NCBI GenBank assembly: GCA_902749685.1
Contig: CACVKW010000667.1
Location: 1 to 64,000, forward strand
DNA: 64,000 bases
Direction of reading: 5' to 3'
DNA from: Olavius sp. associated proteobacterium Delta 1
Lineage (GTDB): Bacteria; Desulfobacterota; Desulfobacteria; Desulfobacterales; JAFDCJ01
Positions 57,415 to 64,000 of the stretch are shown one piece after another. Within the stretch, counting starts at the first letter, position 1; the number at the start of each line of letters is the position of its first letter. The position numbers and the translations under genes were made by a program. The notes beneath the pieces were generated by a model. It searched no databases. It was not told the DNA's origin and saw nothing but the letters and a program-made list of their open reading frames with translations.

Positions 57415-58887
57415 ATGAATCTACCGTTGGATTTCGATTTAAAAAACTTTGACAAATGCCGCTTGCTGGTGGTGGGCGACCTGATGATCGATGAATATGT
57501 CTGGGGAGATGTGGATCGCATCTCGCCGGAAGCACCAGTGCCGGTGGTAGCCGTAAATAGCGAGGATTTCACCCTGGGAGGGTCAGGCAATGTCGTAAAC
57601 AATCTGGTGGCTCTAGGCGCCGATGTGTCGGTCCTGGGAGTTGTCGGAACCGGCAGAAACGGCCAACAGTTACTGAATAAATTGTCGGATCTCGGTTCGA
57701 ATACCGAAGGAGTCATTCAAGAGGCCGGTCGGCCCACTACAAAAAAAACGCGCATTATTGCGGAACATCAGCAAGTGCTGCGCATTGACCGCGAATCAAA
57801 AAAGAATATTGCAGCGAAAACGTTCGCCGCGATCAGCGCATCAGCAGAAAAATTAATACCTGAAGTGGACGTGATTTTGGTTTCCGATTACGGAAAAGGC
57901 CTGATCACAAGGGACCTGATCGTTAAACTGGTTAGCCTTGCCAAGGCCAACGGCAAAATTACCATTGCCGATCCAAAAGGGCTGAATTTTTCAAAGTATG
58001 CCGGGATCTCTTTGCTCACACCCAACAAGAAAGAAGCCTGCCTGGCGTCGGGTGTCGAAATTATAAATGAGGAAAGTCTGGCCTCAGCGGGTAACGTTTT
58101 GCTTGAAAATTCCGGTACTGATAATCTTTTGATTACCTGCGGCAAGCAAGGGATGGTATATTTCGAACCCGGGCACAGGCCTTTTACAATCAGTACCAAA
58201 GCGCGGGAAGTTTATGATGTATCCGGTGCCGGCGATACCGTAATCGCCGTGCTGGGTCTGGGTATCGCAGCCGGCTTGTCGTATAAAGAAGCGGTGGCGC
58301 TGGCCAACACGGCTGCCGGTATTGTGGTCGGCAAAGTCGGAACCGCAACGGCAACCCGCCGGGAGCTTGGCCGTGCCCTGCAGCAGACCGCTGACAGCAC
58401 GGTTTCCAAACACAAATCGATCAAAGAGCTGGCCGAACTCAGTCGGAAACTGCATAATGATCGCAAACGGATTGTTTTAACCAACGGTTGCTTTGACCTA
58501 TTACACACGGGTCACATTAAGCTGTTTGCCGCGTCAAAGCGGCTTGGCGATGTGATGATCGTCGCCCTTGATGATGATGATTCCGTAAGGCGCCTGAAGG
58601 GTGCCAACCGACCCGTCATCAGCGCTGCCGAGCGTGTCGGCATTCTCAGCGCCCTGGACAGCGTGGATTACGTGATCGTTTTTGCCACCAATGAGTTGGA
58701 TGATGTCATAAAAACTATCCGGCCCGACGTATTGACAAAAGGCAGCGACTACGATTCAGAAAAGGTGGCGGGACGGAAAATTGTTGAAAACTACGGTGGA
58801 CGGGTGGAATTAGTTCCGATCACCGAGGAAATCTCATCCTCGCAAATAATAAACAATATTAAAAATAAATCTAAACCGGATAAATAG
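57415..58887 (+). CDS. hldE: Bifunctional heptose 7-phosphate kinase / heptose 1-phosphate adenylyltransferase
   Basis: Two steps towards ADP-L-glycero-D-manno-heptose of the LPS inner core. Residues about 1-325 are a PfkB/ribokinase-type kinase (GDLMIDEYVWGDVDRISPEA, LGGSGNVVNNLVALGA, and the anion hole DVSGAGDTVIAVLG). Residues about 345-490 are a nucleotidyltransferase (VLTNGCFDLLHTGHIKLFAA with HTGH, and the TEEISSSQIIN end). Length of 490 aa equals E. coli HldE plus about 13. It shows the organism makes heptose-containing LPS. Confidence 0.96.
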   Translation: MNLPLDFDLKNFDKCRLLVVGDLMIDEYVWGDVDRISPEAPVPVVAVNSEDFTLGGSGNVVNNLVALGADVSVLGVVGTGRNGQQLLNKLSDLGSNTEGVIQEAGRPTTKKTRIIAEHQQVLRIDRESKKNIAAKTFAAISASAEKLIPEVDVILVSDYGKGLITRDLIVKLVSLAKANGKITIADPKGLNFSKYAGISLLTPNKKEACLASGVEIINEESLASAGNVLLENSGTDNLLITCGKQGMVYFEPGHRPFTISTKAREVYDVSGAGDTVIAVLGLGIAAGLSYKEAVALANTAAGIVVGKVGTATATRRELGRALQQTADSTVSKHKSIKELAELSRKLHNDRKRIVLTNGCFDLLHTGHIKLFAASKRLGDVMIVALDDDDSVRRLKGANRPVISAAERVGILSALDSVDYVIVFATNELDDVIKTIRPDVLTKGSDYDSEKVAGRKIVENYGGRVELVPITEEISSSQIINNIKNKSKPDK

Positions 58888-58980
58888 GGTGCGCATCGTT
58901 CAGTAATTAAGACGCCGGCGCATAAAGCTAACAAGTTTCTTCATTACTGCAGGCGCTATTTTTCAGGGTGGCTTAATCAG
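58887..58980 (+). repeat. GGGCGGATTAATTAG-family repeat, copy 7
   Basis: GGGTGCGCATCGTTCAG, AAGACGCCGGCGCATAAAGC, AACAAGTTTCTTCATTAC, GGCGCTATTTTTCAGGGTG, GCTTAATCAG. The middle block is shorter than in copy 2. It directly follows hldE. Confidence 0.7.
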
Positions 58981-59011
58981 AAAAAACATTGCCCCGGTTG
59001 ACAGAAACCCC

Positions 59012-59040
59012 TTGACTACTTATTGTTGTTCCGTTAAAGA
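59012..59040 (+). promoter_or_regulatory. Promoter of tRNA-fMet
   Basis: -35 TTGACT (59012-59017), a 17-nt spacer and -10 TAAAGA (59035-59040) place the start near 59047, ten nt before the tRNA. Confidence 0.6.
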
Positions 59041-59057
59041 TAGCCATACAAAATTGA

Positions 59058-59134
<77 letters not shown>

Positions 59135-59143
59135 CAATAAAAT

Positions 59144-59180
59144 AAAGGGTTTAGAAGATTTTCTAAGCCCTTTTATTTTT
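59144..59180 (+). terminator. Intrinsic terminator of tRNA-fMet
   Basis: A 13-bp inverted repeat with one G-T pair (AAAGGGTTTAGAA/TTCTAAGCCCTTT) is followed by TATTTTT. An A-rich left flank means it could also stop the convergent DUF192 transcript. Confidence 0.85.
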
Positions 59181-59198
59181 GGGGTTTGAATATAATAT

Positions 59199-59813
59199 TT
59201 ATCGAACATTCAAAACTAAAGGCAAATTCATTTCCACGACGTCTCCCACTACAATCCCATGCCTGCTAAACCAGCCCCGGTTCACTTCAAGCGCATAGGC
59301 TGCCGGATGCAATGAAGGATATTGCTCGTCCGTTTGCAGCGGGACCATATCCTGTATGCTAAAGATCTGTCCGGAATCATCAAGATAAGCAATGGACAGT
59401 GGAATAAACGTATCCTTCATCCAGAAGCTTCTTGGCCGCCGGTCTGAAAATATGAATAGCATGCCCTGATCTTGCGGTAATTCACCGCGATGGGATAATC
59501 CGCAACCGCGTGAGGTGGGCGTGGTCGCCAACTCAACGGTGAGCGGATTGCCTTTGATAGAAATGGTGGCGGTCGGCAATTCAATTGGACAGGCCCCTGC
59601 TCTGATGGACAGCACGATCAAAACAAATGTTATCCCAAAAATACTACTGAACCTATGATTGCTGCGCTTGCGAGATAAAGCGGCATGTTTTCCTCCGCGA
59701 CCCACTCGACTTCGCTCGAGGCAGACTTGCGGAGGCAAAAGCCTCAATCGCTTCGCGATATGATCATTCTTGTTAATTTGTGGCTTCCTCCAGACAACGA
59801 AATTGATACACAT
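59199..59813 (-). CDS. DUF192 family protein, probably exported
   Basis: The DUF192 domain covers the last about 120 residues (TRGCGLSHRGELPQDQGMLF-like MLFIFSDRRPRSFWMKDTFI, then SIAYLDDSGQIFSIQDM and AYALEVNRGWFSRHGI). A hydrophobic segment FGITFVLIVLSIRAGA at about 59-74 looks like a signal peptide. The first about 45 residues are read from a CTCGACTTCGCTCGAG palindrome and are unlikely to be real; the true start is probably a non-ATG codon nearer 59690-59640, but none stands out. Function of DUF192 proteins is unknown. Confidence 0.75.
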   Translation of the reverse strand: MCINFVVWRKPQINKNDHIAKRLRLLPPQVCLERSRVGRGGKHAALSRKRSNHRFSSIFGITFVLIVLSIRAGACPIELPTATISIKGNPLTVELATTPTSRGCGLSHRGELPQDQGMLFIFSDRRPRSFWMKDTFIPLSIAYLDDSGQIFSIQDMVPLQTDEQYPSLHPAAYALEVNRGWFSRHGIVVGDVVEMNLPLVLNVR

Positions 59814-59872
59814 ACGCTATTTATCAATTTTTCAATCCAGGGCCGAAAAAGTGTCAATAAATCCCGTGCTAA

Positions 59873-60757
59873 TCATCGCGGCGGGGGGGTCACCACGCTT
59901 TCATAGGGATGCCGCTGGGTAATTAGCCCGGCGTGTTCAAAAACATTGAGCGCATTTTCATACAAATCTTTTGGAATTTGAATATCGCCGTCCCAGGTGC
60001 CCGATTTTTGATAAGTTTCAATTGCCCGACTCAGGGCTTTCGGTGAATGGCCCGCAAAATAATCCGCCTCGCCGTCGGCGATTTTATCCGGCTCGGCGGT
60101 GTGGGTCCATTCACGAGATGCCCGATAGGCATTGGTAAAGCGTTGTGCTTGCTCGGTGTTCAGCCAATCCCAGCGGCATATCAGTGATGAAAAGGCCACC
60201 GGCCCGACGGCATCGCCCACCGAAGCCACGACATGGGCCCAGCCCTCATGCGCGAGTTGTTGGGGATAAGCGCCCTGCTCGTGGAAAAAATCGCCTTCCC
60301 CTCTGCGCCAGGCATGCATCATTTCTTCAATTGAGGGCCTATCGATCCGCTCGACCTCGTCCAGATCGATTCCCATTCTGTGCGCGCCAAAGCGCAGCAT
60401 GACTTCGGGCTGGCCGCCATGAACATGCATGAATTTACCGGATTTCAGCCGGTTCCAGCTAAAATCGCTGTCGGGCTCTCTGGCAGCGATGAAAAATCCG
60501 TCGCGGGTATTGATCTGGGCAAACTGTGCAATGGCAGGTTTTTGCCCTTGCTCAAGATCTTTCCAGCTCAAGGAGACTGCAGCCTGAGCGACATCCACCC
60601 GGCCGGAGGCCACTTCGTCGATGATGGAAGCCCCGGATGGCAATACACGATAAGAACCTGTCAGGCCCTCTTGATTTAGAAACCCACCGGCGAGTGTCGA
60701 AATGAGTGGCGTATAGAACGCCGAGTGTCTGAAAACCATAATTTTGATATTCGTCAT
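59873..60757 (-). CDS. NMT1/THI5-like (ABC-type) substrate-binding protein, no signal peptide
   Basis: 294 aa, type 2 periplasmic-binding fold: KIMVFRHSAFYTPLISTLAG (first lobe, ligand entrance), LPSGASIIDEVASGRVDVAQ, and second-lobe helices ending in TYQKSGTWDGDIQIPKDLYE. Relatives bind thiamine precursors, nitrate, taurine or similar small molecules. Unusually there is no signal peptide or lipobox, and no permease or ATPase gene is adjacent, so it may work in the cytoplasm or be a stand-alone sensor. It is more GC-rich than its surroundings, which may indicate transfer. Confidence 0.75.
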   Translation of the reverse strand: MTNIKIMVFRHSAFYTPLISTLAGGFLNQEGLTGSYRVLPSGASIIDEVASGRVDVAQAAVSLSWKDLEQGQKPAIAQFAQINTRDGFFIAAREPDSDFSWNRLKSGKFMHVHGGQPEVMLRFGAHRMGIDLDEVERIDRPSIEEMMHAWRRGEGDFFHEQGAYPQQLAHEGWAHVVASVGDAVGPVAFSSLICRWDWLNTEQAQRFTNAYRASREWTHTAEPDKIADGEADYFAGHSPKALSRAIETYQKSGTWDGDIQIPKDLYENALNVFEHAGLITQRHPYESVVTPPPR

Positions 60758-60967
60758 CGTGTCAACGCTCCGACGTGGGGAATTATATCCTAATAGAGAT
60801 TAAATTTCAGGCAAGTTTGAGGTATTACTTTACTGGAGATCAGTTGATAGAGCAACCATTTCTTATACCATGACAGGGTAACGCTAAAATAAATTCTAAG
60901 CCCGTGGCATCAGACGGCGCTCTGGGAAGAATGACTCCTGCAACTGCAGCAAAAACAGATGATTATC

Positions 60968-60996
60968 TTGATATTTCGGGGATATTATTATAAAAT
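60968..60996 (+). promoter_or_regulatory. Promoter of the OMP gene
   Basis: -35 TTGATA (60968-60973), a 17-nt spacer and -10 TAAAAT (60991-60996) place the start near 61003, 32 nt before the ATG. CAAGGAGGG precedes the ATG. Confidence 0.6.
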
Positions 60997-61034
60997 ATTG
61001 ATAATTAACCGTTGTTCAATCCAAGGAGGGATTT

Positions 61035-61811
61035 ATGAAGAAAATTACTCTGCTGTTTTGTATCCTTTTTACGCTGTCTTTGCCGGGAACATCGTTTGGT
61101 TTTGGCTTCGAATTCTCTTTGGGTGCGTGGTACCAGCAACCCAGCGGTACCTTATCCTTTGACAAAACTACCGATGCTGACGACCTCGATCTAGAAGATG
61201 ATCTCAATTATGATGATAAATGGCAGCCCACTGGTCGTTTAAAAATCGATATGCCCCTTCTGATTCCCAATATTTACCTGATGTATACCCCCATGAAATG
61301 GGATGAAAGCGGCAGCAAAGATGTGGATTTTAGCTTTGGCGGTGAAAATTTTCGGGGTGGTGTGGATTTCGATTCAGAACTAAAAATGAACCACCTGGAT
61401 GTGGCCTTTTATTACGGCATACCCGGTATCAGAACCGCCACCGCGGATGTTCTCAATATCGACCTCGGACTCAATTTTAGATTGTTGGATTTAAAAGCTG
61501 AAATCGAACAAACGACCACCAGCCTGATCGACCAGAAAGAATCAGAAAGCTATCTCCTACCGATCCCGATGCTTTATGGCGCCGCGCAAATTGCGCCCCT
61601 GGGTTGGATCGCCCTGGATTTGGAAGGCCGCGGAATTGCCTATAGCAACAATCATTATGTCAGCCTGATTGGCAGATTAAAAGTCATGCCGTTTGGGCCA
61701 CTGTTTGTCGCCGGCGGTTATCGCTATGATAATATAAAAATTGACTATCAGGATATTGATGTTGATGCCGATTTCAAAGGTCCTTTTGCTGAGGTTGGTT
61801 TTGATTTTTAA
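61035..61811 (+). CDS. TIGR04219-type outer-membrane beta-barrel protein
   Basis: 258 aa. The signal peptide covers residues 1-22 (MKKITLLFCILFTLSLPGTS, cleavage near FGFG). The mature part alternates aromatic and polar residues in strands (FEFSLGAWYQQPSGTL, YLMYTPMKWDE, FRGGVDFDSELKMNHLDVAF, LFVAGGYRYDNIKI). It ends in Phe (AEVGFDF), the outer-membrane barrel signature. It contains an acidic stretch (DADDLDLEDDLNYDD) near 50-64. This fits the TIGR04219 family, of unknown function. Its stop overlaps that of the convergent flavoprotein. Confidence 0.88.
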   Translation: MKKITLLFCILFTLSLPGTSFGFGFEFSLGAWYQQPSGTLSFDKTTDADDLDLEDDLNYDDKWQPTGRLKIDMPLLIPNIYLMYTPMKWDESGSKDVDFSFGGENFRGGVDFDSELKMNHLDVAFYYGIPGIRTATADVLNIDLGLNFRLLDLKAEIEQTTTSLIDQKESESYLLPIPMLYGAAQIAPLGWIALDLEGRGIAYSNNHYVSLIGRLKVMPFGPLFVAGGYRYDNIKIDYQDIDVDADFKGPFAEVGFDF

Positions 61812-63418
61812 CTGACAGATACATTATCCTGAACAGGTTGATACTGATATTTCAATTTGCCTTCTGCCGAGAGCCGGACTTGAAGATGCCCGCGCCAGTT
61901 TTGGTCATCCTGGGTGGCGTAATCCTCGCGGAAATGGGCCCCCCGGCTTTCTTCTCGGCGCAGGGCCCCCTGTAAAATAAGCCCTGCAGCCTGCGCGGCA
62001 AAACGCAATTCCAGTATCCGCTGCAATTGACGGGGATCATCTGTGATCGACAGGTCACCCGCCCGTGTCTTGATGGCATCAACCGCCTCTGATGCGCGGG
62101 CCAGCCCTTGCCGATTTCTGAGTATTCCTCCATCATCCCAAAGCGTTTTGCGCAGCCTGGCTATTAGACGGGTTGCCGCCGATTTCGCATCACCCCCCTT
62201 TGAGTTAAATACCGGTTCAACTATATTTTTTGGCAGCATCGCGATCCGGTCGTCAGGGGCATTGTTTGCCCACTGCCCCGCCGTCTGCCCTGCCCTGGCA
62301 CCGAAAACAACGGTTTCGGTCAGAGCATTACCGCCTCGGCGATTGGCCCCGTGCAGTCCGCCGGTTACCTCGCCGGCGGCGAACAGCCCCGGGATAGACG
62401 TCGCCCCCTGAGCATCGATACAAATGCCGCCCATCATATGGTGGGCCAATGGTGCGACGCGCAACGATCTATGTTTGGCACCATAGCGTTGCCCCAGAAC
62501 TGTGCGTGTCGAAGCCGAAAAAGGTTCGGCATTCCATTCTTTATCCGACACATCGCGAAGATCCAACCGGACACAATTACCCTGTCGATAGATTTCCATA
62601 TAGAGCGCCTGGGACAAACGATCCCGGGCTTTTATGCCTGCCGGCCGCTCGGTAATGCCATATTTATCATGGATATCTTCGCTTTGATCATTGTACAGCC
62701 GCCCGCAATCGGCAAGCTTCGGAGGAATTAAGAACGGTGGATAGCCCGGCTCTGCCAGACCCAAAGGATAAAATTGCACAAATTCCATATCCTGCAAAAC
62801 AGCTCCTGCGGCAAGGGCCAGGCAGTATCCGTCGCCCAGCATTCGTTTGGGATTGTCATGCCGATAATACAATCCCCCGGCTCCCCCCGTGGCCAGAACA
62901 ACTGCCTTGGAGCTAATGCTAAGCCACTGGTTTGATTCAACCCGATAAGCCAAAACACGCGATTTTTTCGGTTGGATTTTAATATCAACCACCAGGAGCC
63001 CGCTTAAAAACCGGATCCCCATCGCACTGGCTCTATGGTTCAGGCAGTTAATTATTTCCTCACCCCAGATGTAGGGGCGTCCTTCGGAGATAAGATTGCC
63101 TCTGTGAAAGCTGCCTTTAATGCCCCATTTCACCAGTTCTTTCAGCCGCAGGGGACCTTCTTCAACTAAGATATGCACCAGTTCCAGCTGATTGATTCCG
63201 CGACCGGCTTTAAGCGTTTGATTCAAATGCGTCTCAAATGGTTCTCCTTGCGGGGTGCCGGCAAATACGCCGCCGCTTAAAATCGTACAGGTTCCTTTAC
63301 CGGGGGAACCCTTTGAGATCACGGCAACATCACAGTTCATGCTTTTGGCGGCAATAGCGGCTCGAACGCCGGCTGCACCGCTGCCAATCACCAGTACGTC
63401 ACAATTAAAATGCTCCAA
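61808..63418 (-). CDS. SdhA/FrdA/NadB-like FAD-binding oxidoreductase, orphan
   Basis: 536-aa flavoprotein. FAD motif VLVIGSGAAGVRAA (9-22), TILSGGVFAG, the isoalloxazine/substrate region AHHMMGGICIDAQGATS and PGLFAAGEVTGGLHGANRRG with NALTETVVFGARAG. The C-terminal ESRGAHFREDYATQDDQNW is typical of the succinate dehydrogenase/fumarate reductase flavoproteins rather than L-aspartate oxidase. No iron-sulfur or membrane subunit is adjacent. It might be a soluble fumarate reductase, thiol:fumarate reductase subunit or an aspartate oxidase; the sequence does not decide. The start has GAGA upstream in the minus direction. Confidence 0.85.
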   Translation of the reverse strand: MEHFNCDVLVIGSGAAGVRAAIAAKSMNCDVAVISKGSPGKGTCTILSGGVFAGTPQGEPFETHLNQTLKAGRGINQLELVHILVEEGPLRLKELVKWGIKGSFHRGNLISEGRPYIWGEEIINCLNHRASAMGIRFLSGLLVVDIKIQPKKSRVLAYRVESNQWLSISSKAVVLATGGAGGLYYRHDNPKRMLGDGYCLALAAGAVLQDMEFVQFYPLGLAEPGYPPFLIPPKLADCGRLYNDQSEDIHDKYGITERPAGIKARDRLSQALYMEIYRQGNCVRLDLRDVSDKEWNAEPFSASTRTVLGQRYGAKHRSLRVAPLAHHMMGGICIDAQGATSIPGLFAAGEVTGGLHGANRRGGNALTETVVFGARAGQTAGQWANNAPDDRIAMLPKNIVEPVFNSKGGDAKSAATRLIARLRKTLWDDGGILRNRQGLARASEAVDAIKTRAGDLSITDDPRQLQRILELRFAAQAAGLILQGALRREESRGAHFREDYATQDDQNWRGHLQVRLSAEGKLKYQYQPVQDNVSVS

Positions 63419-63479
63419 TATTCTCTCCTTTGTGTCTTTCGTCTATTTTAACTCTGGTTTGAGTTTTTAATGAATTTGG

Positions 63480-63700
63480 GGTATTATATAAGATAGTTGC
63501 CTTGAGTCAACTACCACCTCGGGCATGACGCGAAATGATTTGCGTTTGCCCGCCCTCCCAGGGCGGCTAAACCTTTGGCGTGGTTCCAGCCTCTGAAGCT
63601 CAGCCGGCGGGCAAGGCATCCGCAAGTCAGAGCGCTACGTTGAGCTTAAAATCCCGTCGCGGCGGGGTTTGTTTGGCAAAAATTACCTAGCAACAATATG
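63480..63700 (+). other. Structured untranslated stretch, possible regulatory RNA leader
   Basis: Several strong inverted repeats lie in order: GGGCA/TGCCC enclosing CGCGAAAT/ATTTGCG (about 63512-63544), GCCCT/AGGGC (about 63552-63566), CCTCTGA/TCAGAG (about 63588-63632), AAGCTCA/TGAGCTT (about 63596-63646), and CCCG/CGGG followed by TTTGTTT (about 63651-63673). The last resembles a weak terminator. It sits 40 nt before the ATG of the next gene. I do not recognise a known riboswitch. Confidence 0.35.
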
Positions 63701-63711
63701 GAAGCTTATCT

Positions 63712-64000
63712 ATGACATCCCCCAAATCACCACTTCGCCGACGGCCAAGCGATCGGCGGTCGCGCCTGGACCGCAGATGGATAAAATCACACTATCAAGG
63801 AGAAGAAAGGCGCAGCGGAAATGACCGACGGTCGGAAATCGAATTTAACGACCCCAATAGAGATCTGCCGGTACCGGAAGATTCTGATTCAAAAAAACTT
63901 GTCGGTTTGGAAAGGCTGCTGGTGTCAAATACCATTCAGCTGGAAGCCGTCACCCGCCTGTTACTCGAAAAAGGAATTCTGGATGAAGATGAATTGTTGT
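63712..64000 (+). CDS. Unknown protein, cut by the window edge
   Basis: The first 96 codons are seen; the gene runs off the right end. It begins MTSPKSPLRRRPSDRRSRLD with an Arg-rich region, then EERRSGNDRRSEIEF (a motif frequent at Desulfobacterota protein termini) and an acidic, then helical part ending LLLEKGILDEDELL. The last segment looks like a small helical hairpin used in several short regulators. No family is recognised. No clear ribosome site precedes the ATG; GGAAGC lies at 63700-63705. Confidence 0.55.
   Translation, partial: MTSPKSPLRRRPSDRRSRLDRRWIKSHYQGEERRSGNDRRSEIEFNDPNRDLPVPEDSDSKKLVGLERLLVSNTIQLEAVTRLLLEKGILDEDELL

Overview
The window looks like a piece of chromosome from an anaerobic member of the Desulfobacterota (former Deltaproteobacteria), probably near Desulfobacterales. 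This placement is an inference from gene content: a four-subunit 2-oxoacid:ferredoxin oxidoreductase (KorDABC), a YcaO-TPR protein, an EPS-type MarR regulator, a TIGR04219-type outer-membrane barrel, LPS heptose synthesis (HldE), and many short stutter-like intergenic repeats. No rRNA operon, prophage, IS transposase or CRISPR array is visible. Most genes are housekeeping genes in short operons on both strands.

Layout. 1-5 kb: minus-strand surface polysaccharide genes (winged-helix/Rossmann regulator, nucleotide-sugar dehydrogenase, DegT aminotransferase, CapD-like SDR) that run towards the left edge. 5.6-11 kb: CheY-like receiver, Nudix hydrolase, secreted PQQ-type sugar dehydrogenase, an aminotransferase gene with two in-frame internal deletions, and an AhpF-like reductase. 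11-20 kb, all minus: ispD, an HPr-domain protein, rnpB, a C4 zinc-ribbon protein, a Nif3-family protein, tRNA-CAU, rpoD, dnaG. 20-30 kb: hisA, hisB, tRNA-Ala(CGC), YcaO-TPR, a dynamin-like GTPase, a 48-aa four-cysteine protein, AlgH, and a GAF-rich class III nucleotide cyclase. 30-42 kb: tex, dtd, a PBP4-type peptidase, then folE2, ttcA, rpoZ, greA, asd, psd, tsaB and lon; lon is interrupted by one in-frame TGA. 42-49 kb: pilD, a phosphoesterase, korDABC, mltG, a small Cys protein, and a putative sigma-54 small RNA. 49-59 kb: GGDEF-EAL protein, GH3 enzyme, tsaD, purM, hom, thrH, thioesterase, hldE, tRNA-fMet. 59-64 kb: DUF192 protein, orphan NMT1-like binding protein, OMP barrel, orphan SdhA/FrdA-like flavoprotein, and the start of a gene cut by the right edge.

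How the genes fit together: tsaB and tsaD both serve t6A tRNA modification; hom and thrH are neighbours and can take aspartate semialdehyde (made by asd) to phosphohomoserine; dnaG and rpoD are the core of a macromolecular-synthesis operon; mltG, the PBP4-type peptidase and the NagZ-like enzyme act on peptidoglycan.

Most notable: (1) seven copies of a dispersed intergenic repeat ending in GGGCGGATTAATTAG; (2) two inverted copies of it bracket a small Cys protein and a likely sigma-54-driven, terminator-ended small RNA; (3) lon split by an apparent Arg CGA-to-TGA change; (4) the doubly deleted aminotransferase; (5) an identical 18-bp FNR-like box upstream of korDABC and of a response regulator; (6) a structured untranslated stretch at 63.5-63.7 kb. 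Nothing was run computationally: family names come from recognising motifs, and small offsets in hand-read coordinates are possible.
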